A DNA stretch of 64,000 nt from JAKPAM01 sp047601745. Lineage in GTDB: Bacteria; Pseudomonadota; Gammaproteobacteria; Burkholderiales; Burkholderiaceae_E. The notes beneath the pieces are model-generated. The model had not been told where the DNA came from, searched no databases, and saw only the letters and a list, made by a program, of their open reading frames with translations. How positions within the stretch are numbered: the first letter of the stretch is position 1; each line of letters starts with the position of its first letter. Below, piece after piece: positions 1 to 11,692 of the stretch. Both the position numbers and the translations under genes were made by a program. The DNA lies in assembly GCA_047601745.1 (NCBI GenBank), contig JASGIS010000001.1:2046001-2110000 (forward strand), read 5' to 3'.

Positions 1-1533
1 ATCGTCGACGGCGAACGACTTGAATACCTGCAGATCCAGCCGCTCGACGAAGCGGTTGAACGGCCGCATGTCGATGCCGCGCGCCAAGGCCTGCTGGTAG
101 TGGTCGCGCATCGCCGCGTCGATGATCGAGCTGAAACCGAGGATCTCGAACGGATAGCCGAGCCGGCCCAGCGCGGTCGCCATCGCCGCCGCGCACAGCT
201 TGGCGATGCGCAGCTTGTCGCCGGCCATCGACGCGCTCAGGTCGATCAGGATCGAGATCGCCAGGTGGCGGCTGGGCAGAGGCCGTTCGACGCGAAACGG
301 CGTCCGATAGCTCGGTTGCGCGGCCAGGCGTCCGAGTGCCGCCGGATGGATGCGGCCGCGTTCCTGCTCGTACCGCCAGGCGTTCGGTGCTTCGGCCTTC
401 AGCGCGCGTTCGAGTTTCTCGGCGAGCCGGCCGGTGGCTTTCAGCGCCTCGCGCCGCAGCGCGATCCACGCGGCCCGGTCGCCGCGTCCCGAATGGTCGA
501 CGACGCGGTCGAACTCGCGCGTCAACGGTATCGAGTACAGCGCGGTCGGTGCGCGCCGCGCCCGGGCCGCGCGCACGGCCGCCTCGATCGCGGCGCCGCT
601 GGCCTGGCCTTTCGGCGGCGCGCCGGCGGCCAGCGGATCGGCCGGCGATTCGAGTTCGGGTTCGAACTGCGCGAGGTCCGGCGGTGCGCGGTCCTCGTCG
701 TCGCCGCGCGCGGCGTCCGCGTCGTCGTCGTCCGGCGCCGGCGCATCGTCGGTCGCGGCGTCGGCGGCCTGCGCGTCCGCGGACAGCGCGTTCGCGTCAT
801 CGTCGCCGGTCCGCGTTCCGTCGTCCGGATCCATCCTCGCGTCGAGCTGGTTGTGCCGCGCGTCCTGCTGCAGGCGTTGCACGATCCGCGCGAGCGCCAG
901 CGCCTGCTCGGCGCTCTCGGATGAACTGCGCGACGACCGCGCCGTCTCCAGCACGGGCTCGCTGAGCCGCAGCGCTTCGCGCAGCAGCGGCTCGCGCGCG
1001 AGCACGCGGGCCAGCCGGGCCGCGCGTTCCGCGTGTCCGGGAGGCGCGGCGACGAGGGCTTCGTCCTCGCCGTCCGGGTCGTTCCACAGGCGCCGCCCGA
1101 TCGCTTCCAGGTATCGCACCTCCCACGACACCAGCGGTCCGCTCGCGATCAGCCGCTGCCGTTCGGCCTCGCGCCGCGCGCGCAGGAAGCGGGCGGCGCC
1201 CGGGTGCGTGGCCAGCAGCCGGCGCGCGCAGCGGTGATCGTCGATGACCTGCCCGATCGCGCGGGCCATGACGCCGGGCAGCCGCCGCAGCGGGCCGGGC
1301 GACGCGTGCTGGCGGCGGGCGATCAGCAGGTCGATGGTGCCGATCATCCGATCGAGCGTGCCGTCGACCAGCATCGATTCGGGCAGCACGATGCCGCTGC
1401 GATCGAGGCGTGCCGGCGGTCCGGCGAAGGTCACGGCCAGCGTGTAGTCGCCGCTGACGACGCGGGCGATCTTCTCGAGCACGGCGCGCGGGCTGCGGCC
1501 GGGGCTGTGCGGGGTACCGTGCTGGCCTTTCAT
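1..1533 (-). CDS. cobT: CobT-like von Willebrand A protein, C-terminus cut by window edge
   Basis: Partial gene: 511 codons are visible, starting at the ATG complementary to 1531-1533 and running open past base 1. The C-terminal part holds a VWA domain with a MIDAS motif DLSAS near residue 430, in a hydrophobic-then-DLSASM context typical of the CobT family. Before it, around residues 240-300, lies a strongly acidic Asp/Glu/Ala-rich linker, also a CobT hallmark. CobT pairs with the AAA+ ATPase CobS to load cobalt through CobN in aerobic cobalamin synthesis. The gene follows the CobS-like gene by 26 nt, so the two are one transcription unit. No cobN or other cob gene is in the window, so a general MoxR/VWA chaperone role remains possible. 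Confidence 0.75.
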   Translation of the reverse strand, partial: MKGQHGTPHSPGRSPRAVLEKIARVVSGDYTLAVTFAGPPARLDRSGIVLPESMLVDGTLDRMIGTIDLLIARRQHASPGPLRRLPGVMARAIGQVIDDHRCARRLLATHPGAARFLRARREAERQRLIASGPLVSWEVRYLEAIGRRLWNDPDGEDEALVAAPPGHAERAARLARVLAREPLLREALRLSEPVLETARSSRSSSESAEQALALARIVQRLQQDARHNQLDARMDPDDGTRTGDDDANALSADAQAADAATDDAPAPDDDDADAARGDDEDRAPPDLAQFEPELESPADPLAAGAPPKGQASGAAIEAAVRAARARRAPTALYSIPLTREFDRVVDHSGRGDRAAWIALRREALKATGRLAEKLERALKAEAPNAWRYEQERGRIHPAALGRLAAQPSYRTPFRVERPLPSRHLAISILIDLSASMAGDKLRIAKLCAAAMATALGRLGYPFEILGFSSIIDAAMRDHYQQALARGIDMRPFNRFVERLDLQVFKSFAVDD

Positions 1534-1559
1534 CGCGCGGGCCGGAGACGGGACGCGCG

Positions 1560-2426
1560 TCAGCGCGCCGGCAGCCGGTGCGCGATCAGGCCGCGCACGA
1601 CGTCGGCATCGGACGGATTGATCTTGGCGAAGATCACCGGTTCGGCCGCGCGCAGCGGATCCTGGTGGCGCGCGGTCAATCGCGCCCAGTCGAGCAGGCG
1701 GCGCGTCGAGAACGTGCAGCTCAGCTCCTGGCGCTCGAAAGCCTGGCGGCAGTCGGCGGCGACCAGCGTCATCGCGTGGATCGTCGCGGCGTCCAGCAGC
1801 CCCTTCATCCGCGCGGCCAGCAGCTTGCGCTCCTGGGCCGACGACAGGTAGTCGATGTGATAGATGCGCCAGCGGTCGAGGAAGGCCTCGTTCAACGGAT
1901 TGGCGCCCAGGTACAGATGCCGGTACTCGCCCATCGCGCCGGCCGTGTTGGCGGTCGCGAACAGGCGGAAGCGCGGATGCGGGGCGATGATCTCGTTGCC
2001 TTTTTCCTTGAGCAGCAGGCGGCCCTGCGGTTCGAGCACCGCGGTCAGCACGGCGAGGATCGACGGTTCGGCGAAGTCGATCTCGTCGACGATCAGCCAC
2101 GCGCCGGTCTTCAGCGCGTACGGCAGCACGCCGTCGATCCATTCGGTCTGGCCGCCCTTGACGGTCCACAGCCCGACGAAGTCCGAGACGGTCGTCTGCC
2201 CGTTCATGTTGGCGCGCAGCACGGGCTGGTGCACGCGCGCGGCGATCTGCTCGATGAAGCTCGTCTTGCCGGCTCCGGTATGGCCGATCAGCATCACGCG
2301 CCGGTTCTCGGTGATGTCCTCGATCGCGTCGTGATAGCGAGGATCGAAGATGTGGTGGCGATCCAGCGGCGGAACGAGATCGCCGCCCGGGCCGGGCTCG
2401 AAGCTGCTGGCGCCGATCCGGATCAT
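1560..2426 (-). CDS. cobS: CobS-like AAA+ ATPase (MoxR superfamily)
   Basis: 288 aa. The Walker A motif is GHTGAGKTS and the Walker B is LIVDEID; a sensor segment LFATANTAG follows. This order and spacing match CobS and MoxR ATPases. In the cobaltochelatase, CobS hydrolyses ATP together with CobT so that CobN can insert Co2+ into hydrogenobyrinate a,c-diamide. The start at 2426 (MIRIGAS) was chosen because an upstream in-frame ATG at 2516 only adds a low-complexity Arg/Ala/Pro stretch with no family character. It lies directly upstream of the VWA gene in the same orientation. Family assignment is firm; the cobalamin role is inferred from the pairing. Confidence 0.8.
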   Translation of the reverse strand: MIRIGASSFEPGPGGDLVPPLDRHHIFDPRYHDAIEDITENRRVMLIGHTGAGKTSFIEQIAARVHQPVLRANMNGQTTVSDFVGLWTVKGGQTEWIDGVLPYALKTGAWLIVDEIDFAEPSILAVLTAVLEPQGRLLLKEKGNEIIAPHPRFRLFATANTAGAMGEYRHLYLGANPLNEAFLDRWRIYHIDYLSSAQERKLLAARMKGLLDAATIHAMTLVAADCRQAFERQELSCTFSTRRLLDWARLTARHQDPLRAAEPVIFAKINPSDADVVRGLIAHRLPAR

Positions 2427-2650
2427 CGCGGAACGGGGCGCGCCGCGGTCGGCGGCGCGCGCGGTGGGACGAAGGGCGGCGGGGCGGGCGGAGCGGGCGG
2501 GACGGGAGGCGGGCATCGGGATCCAGGCAAACGGCCGGGGCGGGGCGAAGCGCCGCCGCGAGGACGCGAGCGGCGAGCCCGGGGGCCGGCGATCAAGTCC
2601 GCAGTCTAACGGGCCCGGCCGCGTCGGGCGCGGGACGCCGCGCGCGGTGC

Positions 2651-2720
2651 GGGGGGATGCCGGAGGGGGATGCCGGGGGGGCCGGGGGGATGCCGAGGGG
2701 ATGCCGAGGGGATGCCGGGG
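2651..2720. repeat. imperfect GGGGATGCCGA tandem repeat
   Basis: The 334-nt spacer between the CobS-like gene and the MFS gene contains about five imperfect copies of an 11-nt unit, GGGGATGCCGA/G. The last three copies are nearly perfect. The rest of the spacer shows no gene. It lies between two minus-strand genes, upstream of cobS, where it could fold into G-rich structures. Confidence 0.7.
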
Positions 2721-2760
2721 CTGCTCGCCGGCGAGGGCTCGATCTCCGGGTGGACGGGCC

Positions 2761-4032
2761 CTACGCCATTCGCGAACGGCCGGGCGGCGGTCCGCTGGCG
2801 GCCAGCGCTGCGATGCCGACCACCGAGATCGCGCCGACGGCCAGCAGCGGCCAGCCGTAGTCGCCGGTGCGTTCGTGCAGCATGCCGATGACGCCCGGGC
2901 CGAGCACGACGCCGAACACCGCGAAGAAGCGGCTCAACGCGTACAGCCGCGCGTACGCCTGGATGCCGAACACCTCGGTCAGCAGGATCGACTGCAGCGT
3001 GACCATGTTGCCGATCGTCGAGCCGAACAGCGCGATGGCCGCGACCAGCAGCACGGCCGACGGCGCGACGCCGGCGGCGGCCAGCGCGAGTCCCTGCGTG
3101 ACCAGCAGCGCCATGATGAACGCGCGTGCCGACATGCGCTTGAGCGAAGCCACGGCGATCACGCGCGCGCCGACGCTGGCCGCGGCCATGACCGCGATCG
3201 CCAGGCCCGCCAGGCGCGCGTCGGCGGTCCGTTCGATGACGAGGTTGTAGACGTGCGTCATCCCGCCGACCTGCGCCGCCATGCCGAACAGGAAGGCCAG
3301 CGTCGAAGCCCAGTAGAAGCGCGTGCGCAGCGCCTCGCGATAAGGCATCGATGGCGGGGCGGCCGGCGCGTCGTCGCTCGCCTCGTCCTCGCCGAGCGCG
3401 CGCAGCCCCTTGTCCCGCGGCCATGAACGGAGCAGGCCCCAGATCATCGGCAGCACCAGCGCCAGCAGCGCGATGCCGAGCCAGGGGCCGGCCCGCCCGA
3501 GCCCGACGTCGGCGACCAGCATCGCGCTGGGCGGCGTGACGACGATCGCGCCCAGCGAGTTGCCGGTCGCGGCGATCGACATCGCCGTCGAGCGCTGCGC
3601 CGAGAACCACCGGGCGACGATGGTCGTGCACGGGATCAGCGCGCAGGTCGCGTAACCGGCCCCCAGCAGCAGATGGAAACCGTACAGCGACCACAGGCCG
3701 TCGACCCACGGCAGCATCGCCAGCGCGGCGGCCATCATCAGCGCGCCGCTGGTCATCACGCCGCGGATGTCGTGGCGTTCGAGCAGCTTGCCGGCCCACA
3801 GGCCGACCACGCCGCCGGCCACCGAGAACGTCGCGCTGGCCAGCGACACGTCGCTGATCGAGAACCGTCCCGACTCGAGGAAAGCGTGCAGGTAGACCGA
3901 CAGGTTGTAGACGGTGACGCCCGAGCAGGCCGTGAGGATCGCGAACACCGCGGCGACGACGATCCAGCCGTAGAAGATCGGCGCGCGTCGGGACGACGGG
4001 CGAGCGGCGCGGCGGGGGGAATCGTCGGACAT
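2761..4032 (-). CDS. MFS transporter
   Basis: 423 aa, a typical major facilitator length, with about 12 hydrophobic segments in two halves. The halves are separated by a charged loop around residues 205-235 (RSWPRDKGLRALGEDEASDD). It opens with IFYGWIVVAAVFAILTACSG, as in the oxalate/formate and monocarboxylate antiporter-like branch of MFS, so a small organic anion is a plausible substrate. That substrate is inferred from the N-terminal signature only. It is transcribed toward cobS and divergently from mtnA, with a 192-nt shared spacer. No regulator is adjacent. Confidence 0.85.
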   Translation of the reverse strand: MSDDSPRRAARPSSRRAPIFYGWIVVAAVFAILTACSGVTVYNLSVYLHAFLESGRFSISDVSLASATFSVAGGVVGLWAGKLLERHDIRGVMTSGALMMAAALAMLPWVDGLWSLYGFHLLLGAGYATCALIPCTTIVARWFSAQRSTAMSIAATGNSLGAIVVTPPSAMLVADVGLGRAGPWLGIALLALVLPMIWGLLRSWPRDKGLRALGEDEASDDAPAAPPSMPYREALRTRFYWASTLAFLFGMAAQVGGMTHVYNLVIERTADARLAGLAIAVMAAASVGARVIAVASLKRMSARAFIMALLVTQGLALAAAGVAPSAVLLVAAIALFGSTIGNMVTLQSILLTEVFGIQAYARLYALSRFFAVFGVVLGPGVIGMLHERTGDYGWPLLAVGAISVVGIAALAASGPPPGRSRMA

Positions 4033-4224
4033 CGGAAGGGCGGCGGGACTGCGGGGCGGAATGGCGGCGCCGATCGACGCGCGGGGCGACTCCGGATGAT
4101 GCCTGATCCGCCGCGCCGGCGTCCGGCGCCCTTCACGGCGGCGTCATCGGATCGTGGCAAGGTCCCGGCGCGAGATGCCGCGGGCCGGGGCGGTGCGTGC
4201 CGCCGGCGGAGTACCATCGGAACC

Positions 4225-5394
4225 ATGAACGATTCGACGATCGAGCGGCCCGTGGCCGACCCGCAGCCGGGGGCCGGCGGTCCGGGCCGCCCGCCGTTCG
4301 CGCGTACGCTGTGGATCGATGCGCAGGGCCGCCCGACCACGATCGACCAGACGCTGCTGCCGTTCGCGTATCGGACCTTCGTGCTCGACGACGAGGCGGC
4401 CTGCGCCGACGCGATCCGGACGATGCGGGTGCGCGGTGCACCGCTGATCGGTGCCGTCGGCGCCTACGGCCTGGCGCTCGCGTTGCGCGAGGCGGCCGAC
4501 GACGCGGCGCTGGCCCGCGCGCAGGCCCGTCTGCTCGCGACGCGGCCGACGGCGGTCAACCTGCGCTGGGCGCTGACGCGCGTGGCCGATCGTGTCCGTC
4601 CGCTGCCGGTCGCCGCGCGGGCGCGGGCGGCCTGGGACGAGGCCGCGCGCCTGTGCGACGACGACGTCGAATGCAATCGGCGGATCGGCGCGCACGCGAT
4701 CGACTGGCTGGCCGGCCCGTTGGCGCGAGCGCGCGAGCAGGGCCGCCCGCTGCGGATCCTGACGCATTGCAATGCCGGGCCGATCGCGACGCTGGCCTGG
4801 GGCACGGCGCTGTCGGCGGTGTTCCAGCTCGCCGCGCAGCGGCAGTCCGTCCACGTATGGGTCGACGAGACGCGGCCGCGCAACCAGGGCGCGAGCCTGA
4901 CCTGCTGGGAGCTGGCGCAGGCCGGCATCGCGCATACGCTGGTCGCCGACAATGCCGGCGGCCTGCTGATGATGCGCGGGCAGGTGGATGCGGTGATCGT
5001 CGGCTGCGACCGCGTCGCCGCCAACGGCGACGTCGCGAACAAGGTCGGCACCTATCTGAAGGCGCTGGCGGCGCGCGCGCATTCGGTGCCGTTCGCGGTC
5101 GCCTGCCCGTCGTCGACGATCGATCCGTCGACGCCGTCGGGCCTCGACATCGAGATCGAATATCGTTCGCCCCGCGAGGTCACGCACGTCAGGGGATGCG
5201 ACGAGCAGGGGCGGATCATCGATCTGCGCATCGCGCCCGAGGGCTGCGAAGCGTCGAACCCGGCGTTCGACGTGACGCCGGCCGCGCTGGTTGACGCGCT
5301 GCTGACCGAGTTCGGCGCGTGCCGCGCGACGGCCGATTCGATCGCCGCGCTGCTGGCCGAGGGTAAGTCCGCTTCGCCGGATCAACAGGAATAA
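4225..5394 (+). CDS. mtnA: S-methyl-5-thioribose-1-phosphate isomerase MtnA
   Basis: 389 aa. It isomerises 5-methylthioribose-1-phosphate to 5-methylthioribulose-1-phosphate in recycling of the S-adenosylmethionine by-product methylthioadenosine. Family signatures are intact: MRVRGAP near the N-terminus, the catalytic cysteine in THCNAG (Cys182), DETRP, and the catalytic aspartate in GCDRVAANGDVANKVGTY (Asp262). The ATG at 4225 gives a normal length; upstream in-frame codons are GC-rich filler. It ends 5 nt before a class II aldolase gene, so the two are probably co-translated. No mtnK, mtnP, mtnC or mtnD gene is nearby, which favours the DHAP-shunt version of salvage over the full methionine cycle. 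Confidence 0.93.
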   Translation: MNDSTIERPVADPQPGAGGPGRPPFARTLWIDAQGRPTTIDQTLLPFAYRTFVLDDEAACADAIRTMRVRGAPLIGAVGAYGLALALREAADDAALARAQARLLATRPTAVNLRWALTRVADRVRPLPVAARARAAWDEAARLCDDDVECNRRIGAHAIDWLAGPLARAREQGRPLRILTHCNAGPIATLAWGTALSAVFQLAAQRQSVHVWVDETRPRNQGASLTCWELAQAGIAHTLVADNAGGLLMMRGQVDAVIVGCDRVAANGDVANKVGTYLKALAARAHSVPFAVACPSSTIDPSTPSGLDIEIEYRSPREVTHVRGCDEQGRIIDLRIAPEGCEASNPAFDVTPAALVDALLTEFGACRATADSIAALLAEGKSASPDQQE

Positions 5395-5399
5395 GGATC

Positions 5400-6104
5400 G
5401 TGTCGCCATCGAACGAACGCGAAGCCCGTCGCCAGGTGGCGGACGCGGCGCGCAGACTCGGCAGTCTGGGCCTGAATCACGGCGCGGCCGGCAGCGTGTC
5501 GCTGCGCTGGCACCGCGGCGCCCGCGACGGGTTCCTGGTGACGCCCGGTGCGATGCCGCCCGAGGCGATCGGCGACGAAGACATCGTCTGGCTGCCGCTC
5601 GACGACGAGGATCCGCTGGCCGGCCTGATCGAGGCGTCGGCCGCGCCGCCGGTCGCGGCGCCGCGCGAGCCTTCGTCCGAAGCGCCGCTGCATCGCGCGC
5701 TGTACCGGCATTGCTGCGCCGCGGCAGTCGTGCACGGCCATGCGCCGTTCGCCACGACGTTGTCCTGCCTGCCTGCCGTACGCGAGCACGGCATACCGGC
5801 CTTCCATTACATGGTGGCGATGGCCGGCGGCGATTCGATCCGCTGCGCGAGCTACCGGACGTTCGGCACGCAGGCGCTGGCCGACTCGGTCGTCGAGGCG
5901 ATGCGCGACCGCAAGGCCTGCCTGATGGCCGGCCACGGCCTGGTCGCCATCGGCGCGGACTTAGCGTCGGCGATCGACATGGCGGTCGAGACCGAATACC
6001 TGTCGAGGGTGTATGCCCAATCGTTGCAAATCGGTGCGCCGGTCTTGCTCGATAAGGGCGATATCGGTAAGGTACAGCAGGCGTTTTCGACCTATCGACG
6101 CTAA
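5400..6104 (+). CDS. class II aldolase/adducin family protein, likely methylthioribulose-phosphate aldolase
   Basis: 234 aa with a GTG start at 5400, five nt after mtnA. Class II (zinc) aldolase features are visible: a glutamate in SSEAPLH, the first metal histidines in HGHAPFATTLSC, and a third histidine in AGHGLVAIG. In the known DHAP shunt, MtnA is followed by a class II aldolase (Ald2) that splits 5-methylthioribulose-1-phosphate, or the 5-deoxy analogue, into dihydroxyacetone phosphate and an aldehyde. The homologous dehydratase MtnB of the methionine salvage pathway is the main alternative. No downstream MtnC/MtnD is present, so the aldolase role is preferred. Family certain, exact reaction inferred. 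Confidence 0.8.
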   Translation: MSPSNEREARRQVADAARRLGSLGLNHGAAGSVSLRWHRGARDGFLVTPGAMPPEAIGDEDIVWLPLDDEDPLAGLIEASAAPPVAAPREPSSEAPLHRALYRHCCAAAVVHGHAPFATTLSCLPAVREHGIPAFHYMVAMAGGDSIRCASYRTFGTQALADSVVEAMRDRKACLMAGHGLVAIGADLASAIDMAVETEYLSRVYAQSLQIGAPVLLDKGDIGKVQQAFSTYRR

Positions 6105-6122
6105 CAACAAAGGAGATCCAGT

Positions 6123-6692
6123 ATGGACCGCAGACTGTTCGTGACGGCCGCCGCGGCAGGCTCGCTTCTGGCGGTGACGGGCTGTACCACCACGCCCGAC
6201 GCCCCGGCCGACAAGGCGACCAAGCGCCGCGAGATCGACGCGTCCGCCGATGCCGCGCTGACGAAGCTGGCGCAGACGGTGCCCGATTCGCGCAACCTCG
6301 CCGCGCGCTCGCGCGGCATCCTGGTGTTCCCGAACGTGCTCGCCGGCGGATTCGTGGTCGGCGGCGAATACGGCGACGGCGTGCTGCGCGTGCAGGGCCG
6401 CTCGGCCGGCTACTACCGCACGCTGGCCGGTACGCTGGGATTCCAGATCGGCGGCCAGTCCAAGGCGATCATCATGATGTTCATGACGCCCGAGGCGCTG
6501 GAGAAGTTCCGCAGCAGCGATGGCTGGTCCGTCGGCGGCGATGCCTCGGTGGCGGTGGCCAAGGTCGGCGCCAACGGCGAGATCGACACGACGACCGCTC
6601 ACCAGTCGGTCATCGCGTTCGTGATGACCAACGCGGGTCTGATGGCCAACCTGAATCTGCAGGGCAGCAAGATCACCAAGCTCGACCTCTGA
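6123..6692 (+). CDS. SYLF (Ysc84/DUF500) domain lipoprotein
   Basis: 189 aa. The N-terminus has a short positive region, a hydrophobic core and a lipobox ending LAVTGC, so the mature protein should be lipid-anchored at the outer or inner membrane. The remainder is a glycine-rich SYLF-type domain (RGILVFPNVLAGGFVVGGEYGDG, residues about 60-85; NLQGSKITKL at the end). The domain is known to bind phosphoinositides in eukaryotes, and bacterial members are of unknown function, usually exported. A strong ribosome site AAGGAG precedes the ATG at 6123. It follows the aldolase by 18 nt and converges on uvrA. Confidence 0.85.
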   Translation: MDRRLFVTAAAAGSLLAVTGCTTTPDAPADKATKRREIDASADAALTKLAQTVPDSRNLAARSRGILVFPNVLAGGFVVGGEYGDGVLRVQGRSAGYYRTLAGTLGFQIGGQSKAIIMMFMTPEALEKFRSSDGWSVGGDASVAVAKVGANGEIDTTTAHQSVIAFVMTNAGLMANLNLQGSKITKLDL

Positions 6693-6712
6693 GGCCTTCG
6701 GGTCGAACGACC

Positions 6713-6719
<7 letters not shown>
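6693..6719. terminator. possible bidirectional terminator hairpin
   Basis: Between the convergent SYLF gene and uvrA, GGGTCG and CGACCC form a tight inverted repeat, flanked by further GGCC/GGCC complementarity. The stem overlaps the uvrA stop codon. No T-tract is present on either strand, so a terminator role is only suggested. Confidence 0.35.
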
Positions 6720-9691
<2,972 letters not shown>

Positions 9692-9906
9692 CGTTTGCGG
9701 GCCGGAGAGGCGAGGGCAATCGAGTAATATAACGTGTTGACCGATCGCCTGCCGTCACGCCCGGCGGACGCCCGGCGACGGCATCCGGCACCGCGCCGTT
9801 CACGGCCGATCGTCCGTCGACCCTCATCCCGCCCTCGCCGAATCGCATCTTGTCCGAGCCCTCGCCGTCCGCCGATCGTGCCGCCGTCCCGCCCGCCAAG
9901 GACCGG

Positions 9907-11115
9907 ATGACGCGCGCCGAGCTGCGCGCCAGCGGTTCGCTGGCGATGGTGTTCGCGCTGCGGATGCTCGGTCTGTTCCTGATCCTGCCGGTGTTCGCGG
10001 TCCACGCGAGGGGGCTGCCGGGCGGCGACCGGCCGCTGCTGGTCGGGCTGGCGCTGGGCATGTACGGGCTGACGCAGGCGTTCCTGCAGATTCCGTACGG
10101 CATCGCGTCGGACCGGTTCGGCCGCAAGCCGGTCATCGCCGCGGGCATGCTGGTGTTCGCGGCCGGCAGCTTCCTCGCGGCGGCGGCTCCCGACGTGATG
10201 ACGGTGCTGGTCGGGCGCGCGCTGCAGGGGGCCGGTGCGGTCTCGGCTGCCGTCACCGCGATGATCGCCGACCACACCCGCGATTCGCAGCGCACGAAGG
10301 CGATGGCGATGGTCGGCATCTCGATCGGCATGAGCTTCGCCGTGTCGATGGTGGCGGCGCCGCTGCTGTATTCGCTGATCGGCATGGCGGGCATCTTTTC
10401 GCTGACCGGCTTGCTGGCGCTGGCGGCGGTCGTCACCGTGCTGCGCCTGCCGGCGCCGCCGGCCCGCTCGTCGCACGGGGCGGCCGACGCCGTCGAGCGG
10501 CGCCGTTTCCGCGACGTGCTCGCGCACGCCGACCTGCTGCGGCTGAACTTCGGCGTGTTCGTGCTGCACGCGGTGCAGATGGCCGTGTTCGTCGTCGTGC
10601 CCAACTGGCTGGTCGAGGACGCCGGGCTGCCGCTCGACGCGCACTGGAAGCTGTATCTTCCGGTGATGGCCGTGTCGGTGATGCTGATGATGCCGGCGCT
10701 GAACTGGGGCGAGCGGCGCGGCCGGCTGTCGACCGTGCTGGCGGGCGCCATCGCGCTGATGCTGGTCGTAGTCATCGGGCTGTTCTGGCATCCGCGGGGC
10801 GTAATGCCGATGGCGGTCTTGCTCGCCGCGTTCTTCGCGGGGTTCAATGTGCTCGAAGCCAGCCAGCCCTCGCTGGTCTCGAAACTGGCGCCGCCGGGCA
10901 CGCGCGGCGCCGCGCTCGGCGTCTACAACACCACGCAGTCGCTGGGCCTTTTCGTCGGCGGCGGCCTGGGCGGCTGGGCGCTCGCGCGCTGGGGAGGGCA
11001 GGCGGTCTTCGCGGGCAGCGGCGTCCTGCTGCTGGCGTGGCTGATCATGAGCTTGCGCAAGCGCGTCGACGCGCCGGGCAGCGCGCTCGGCTCCTCGTCG
11101 GCCAGCCACGGTTGA
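9907..11115 (+). CDS. MFS transporter (YajR-like)
   Basis: 402 aa from the ATG at 9907, which has an AAGGA ribosome site 4-5 nt upstream. An in-frame TTG at 9850 would add 19 mostly polar residues and has no visible ribosome site. About 12 membrane segments are present. The loop between segments 2 and 3 carries GIASDRFGRKPVI, the classic MFS motif A. The second half opens with LNFGVFVLHAVQMAVFV, as in YajR-type drug/H+ antiporters, but a C-terminal YAM domain is not evident. The uvrA / MFS / ssb order recurs in Betaproteobacteria. The substrate is unknown. Confidence 0.85.
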   Translation: MTRAELRASGSLAMVFALRMLGLFLILPVFAVHARGLPGGDRPLLVGLALGMYGLTQAFLQIPYGIASDRFGRKPVIAAGMLVFAAGSFLAAAAPDVMTVLVGRALQGAGAVSAAVTAMIADHTRDSQRTKAMAMVGISIGMSFAVSMVAAPLLYSLIGMAGIFSLTGLLALAAVVTVLRLPAPPARSSHGAADAVERRRFRDVLAHADLLRLNFGVFVLHAVQMAVFVVVPNWLVEDAGLPLDAHWKLYLPVMAVSVMLMMPALNWGERRGRLSTVLAGAIALMLVVVIGLFWHPRGVMPMAVLLAAFFAGFNVLEASQPSLVSKLAPPGTRGAALGVYNTTQSLGLFVGGGLGGWALARWGGQAVFAGSGVLLLAWLIMSLRKRVDAPGSALGSSSASHG

Positions 11116-11188
11116 TCGGCGGCATCGGGCGCCTCCGCTTCTCACCCCTCAAACAGGTATCCTTCAAGTCAGCGTCGGGAGTTCATTC

Positions 11189-11692
11189 ATGGCATCGGTC
11201 AACAAGGTCATTCTGGTCGGCAATCTGGGACGAGATCCCGAGACCCGTTATTCGCCGGACGGCAGCGCGATCACCAACGTGACCATCGCCACTAGCCGCA
11301 TGTGGAAGGACAAGGGCACCGGCGACCGCAAGGAAGAAACCGAATGGCATCGCGTCGTGTTCTTCGGCCGTCAGGCCGAGATCGCCGCCGAATACCTGAA
11401 GAAAGGGCGACCGGTCTACGTCGAGGGCCGGCTGCGCACCCGCAAGTGGACCGATAAGGAAGGCCAGGACCGTTACACGACCGAGATCGTCGCCGAAGAG
11501 ATGCAACTGCTCGGTTCGCGCGATGGCGGCGGCGGTGGTGGCGGCGGGGCCGGCGGATATGGCGACGAGGGCGGTGGCGGCGGCTATGCGCGCGAGTCGC
11601 GCGAACCGTCCGGAGGCGGTCGTGGCGGCGCCCCGGCGCCGCGCAAACCGGCCGCGAATTTCGACGACATGGACGATGACATTCCGTTCTGA
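11189..11692 (+). CDS. ssb: single-stranded DNA-binding protein
   Basis: 167 aa. The N-terminal OB fold (residues 1-110) begins MASVNKVILVGNLGRDPETR and includes the conserved WHRVVFFGRQAEIAAEYL. A glycine-rich disordered linker follows (residues about 113-150). The protein ends in the acidic tip MDDDIPF, which recruits repair and replication partners. It coats single-stranded DNA in replication, recombination and repair. The 3' end overlaps the start of the next gene by 17 nt in a different frame, which suggests translational coupling. Confidence 0.98.
   Translation: MASVNKVILVGNLGRDPETRYSPDGSAITNVTIATSRMWKDKGTGDRKEETEWHRVVFFGRQAEIAAEYLKKGRPVYVEGRLRTRKWTDKEGQDRYTTEIVAEEMQLLGSRDGGGGGGGGAGGYGDEGGGGGYARESREPSGGGRGGAPAPRKPAANFDDMDDDIPF

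Noticed and set aside
2427..2760. Cobalamin riboswitch upstream of the CobS-like gene
   Set aside because: The spacer is dominated by G-rich tandem repeats and lacks recognisable B12-box sequence.
9692..9906. LexA (SOS) box before uvrA
   Set aside because: No CTGT-N8-ACAG-like sequence was found in the divergent spacer; only a weak AT-rich -10-like element (TATATT on the minus strand).
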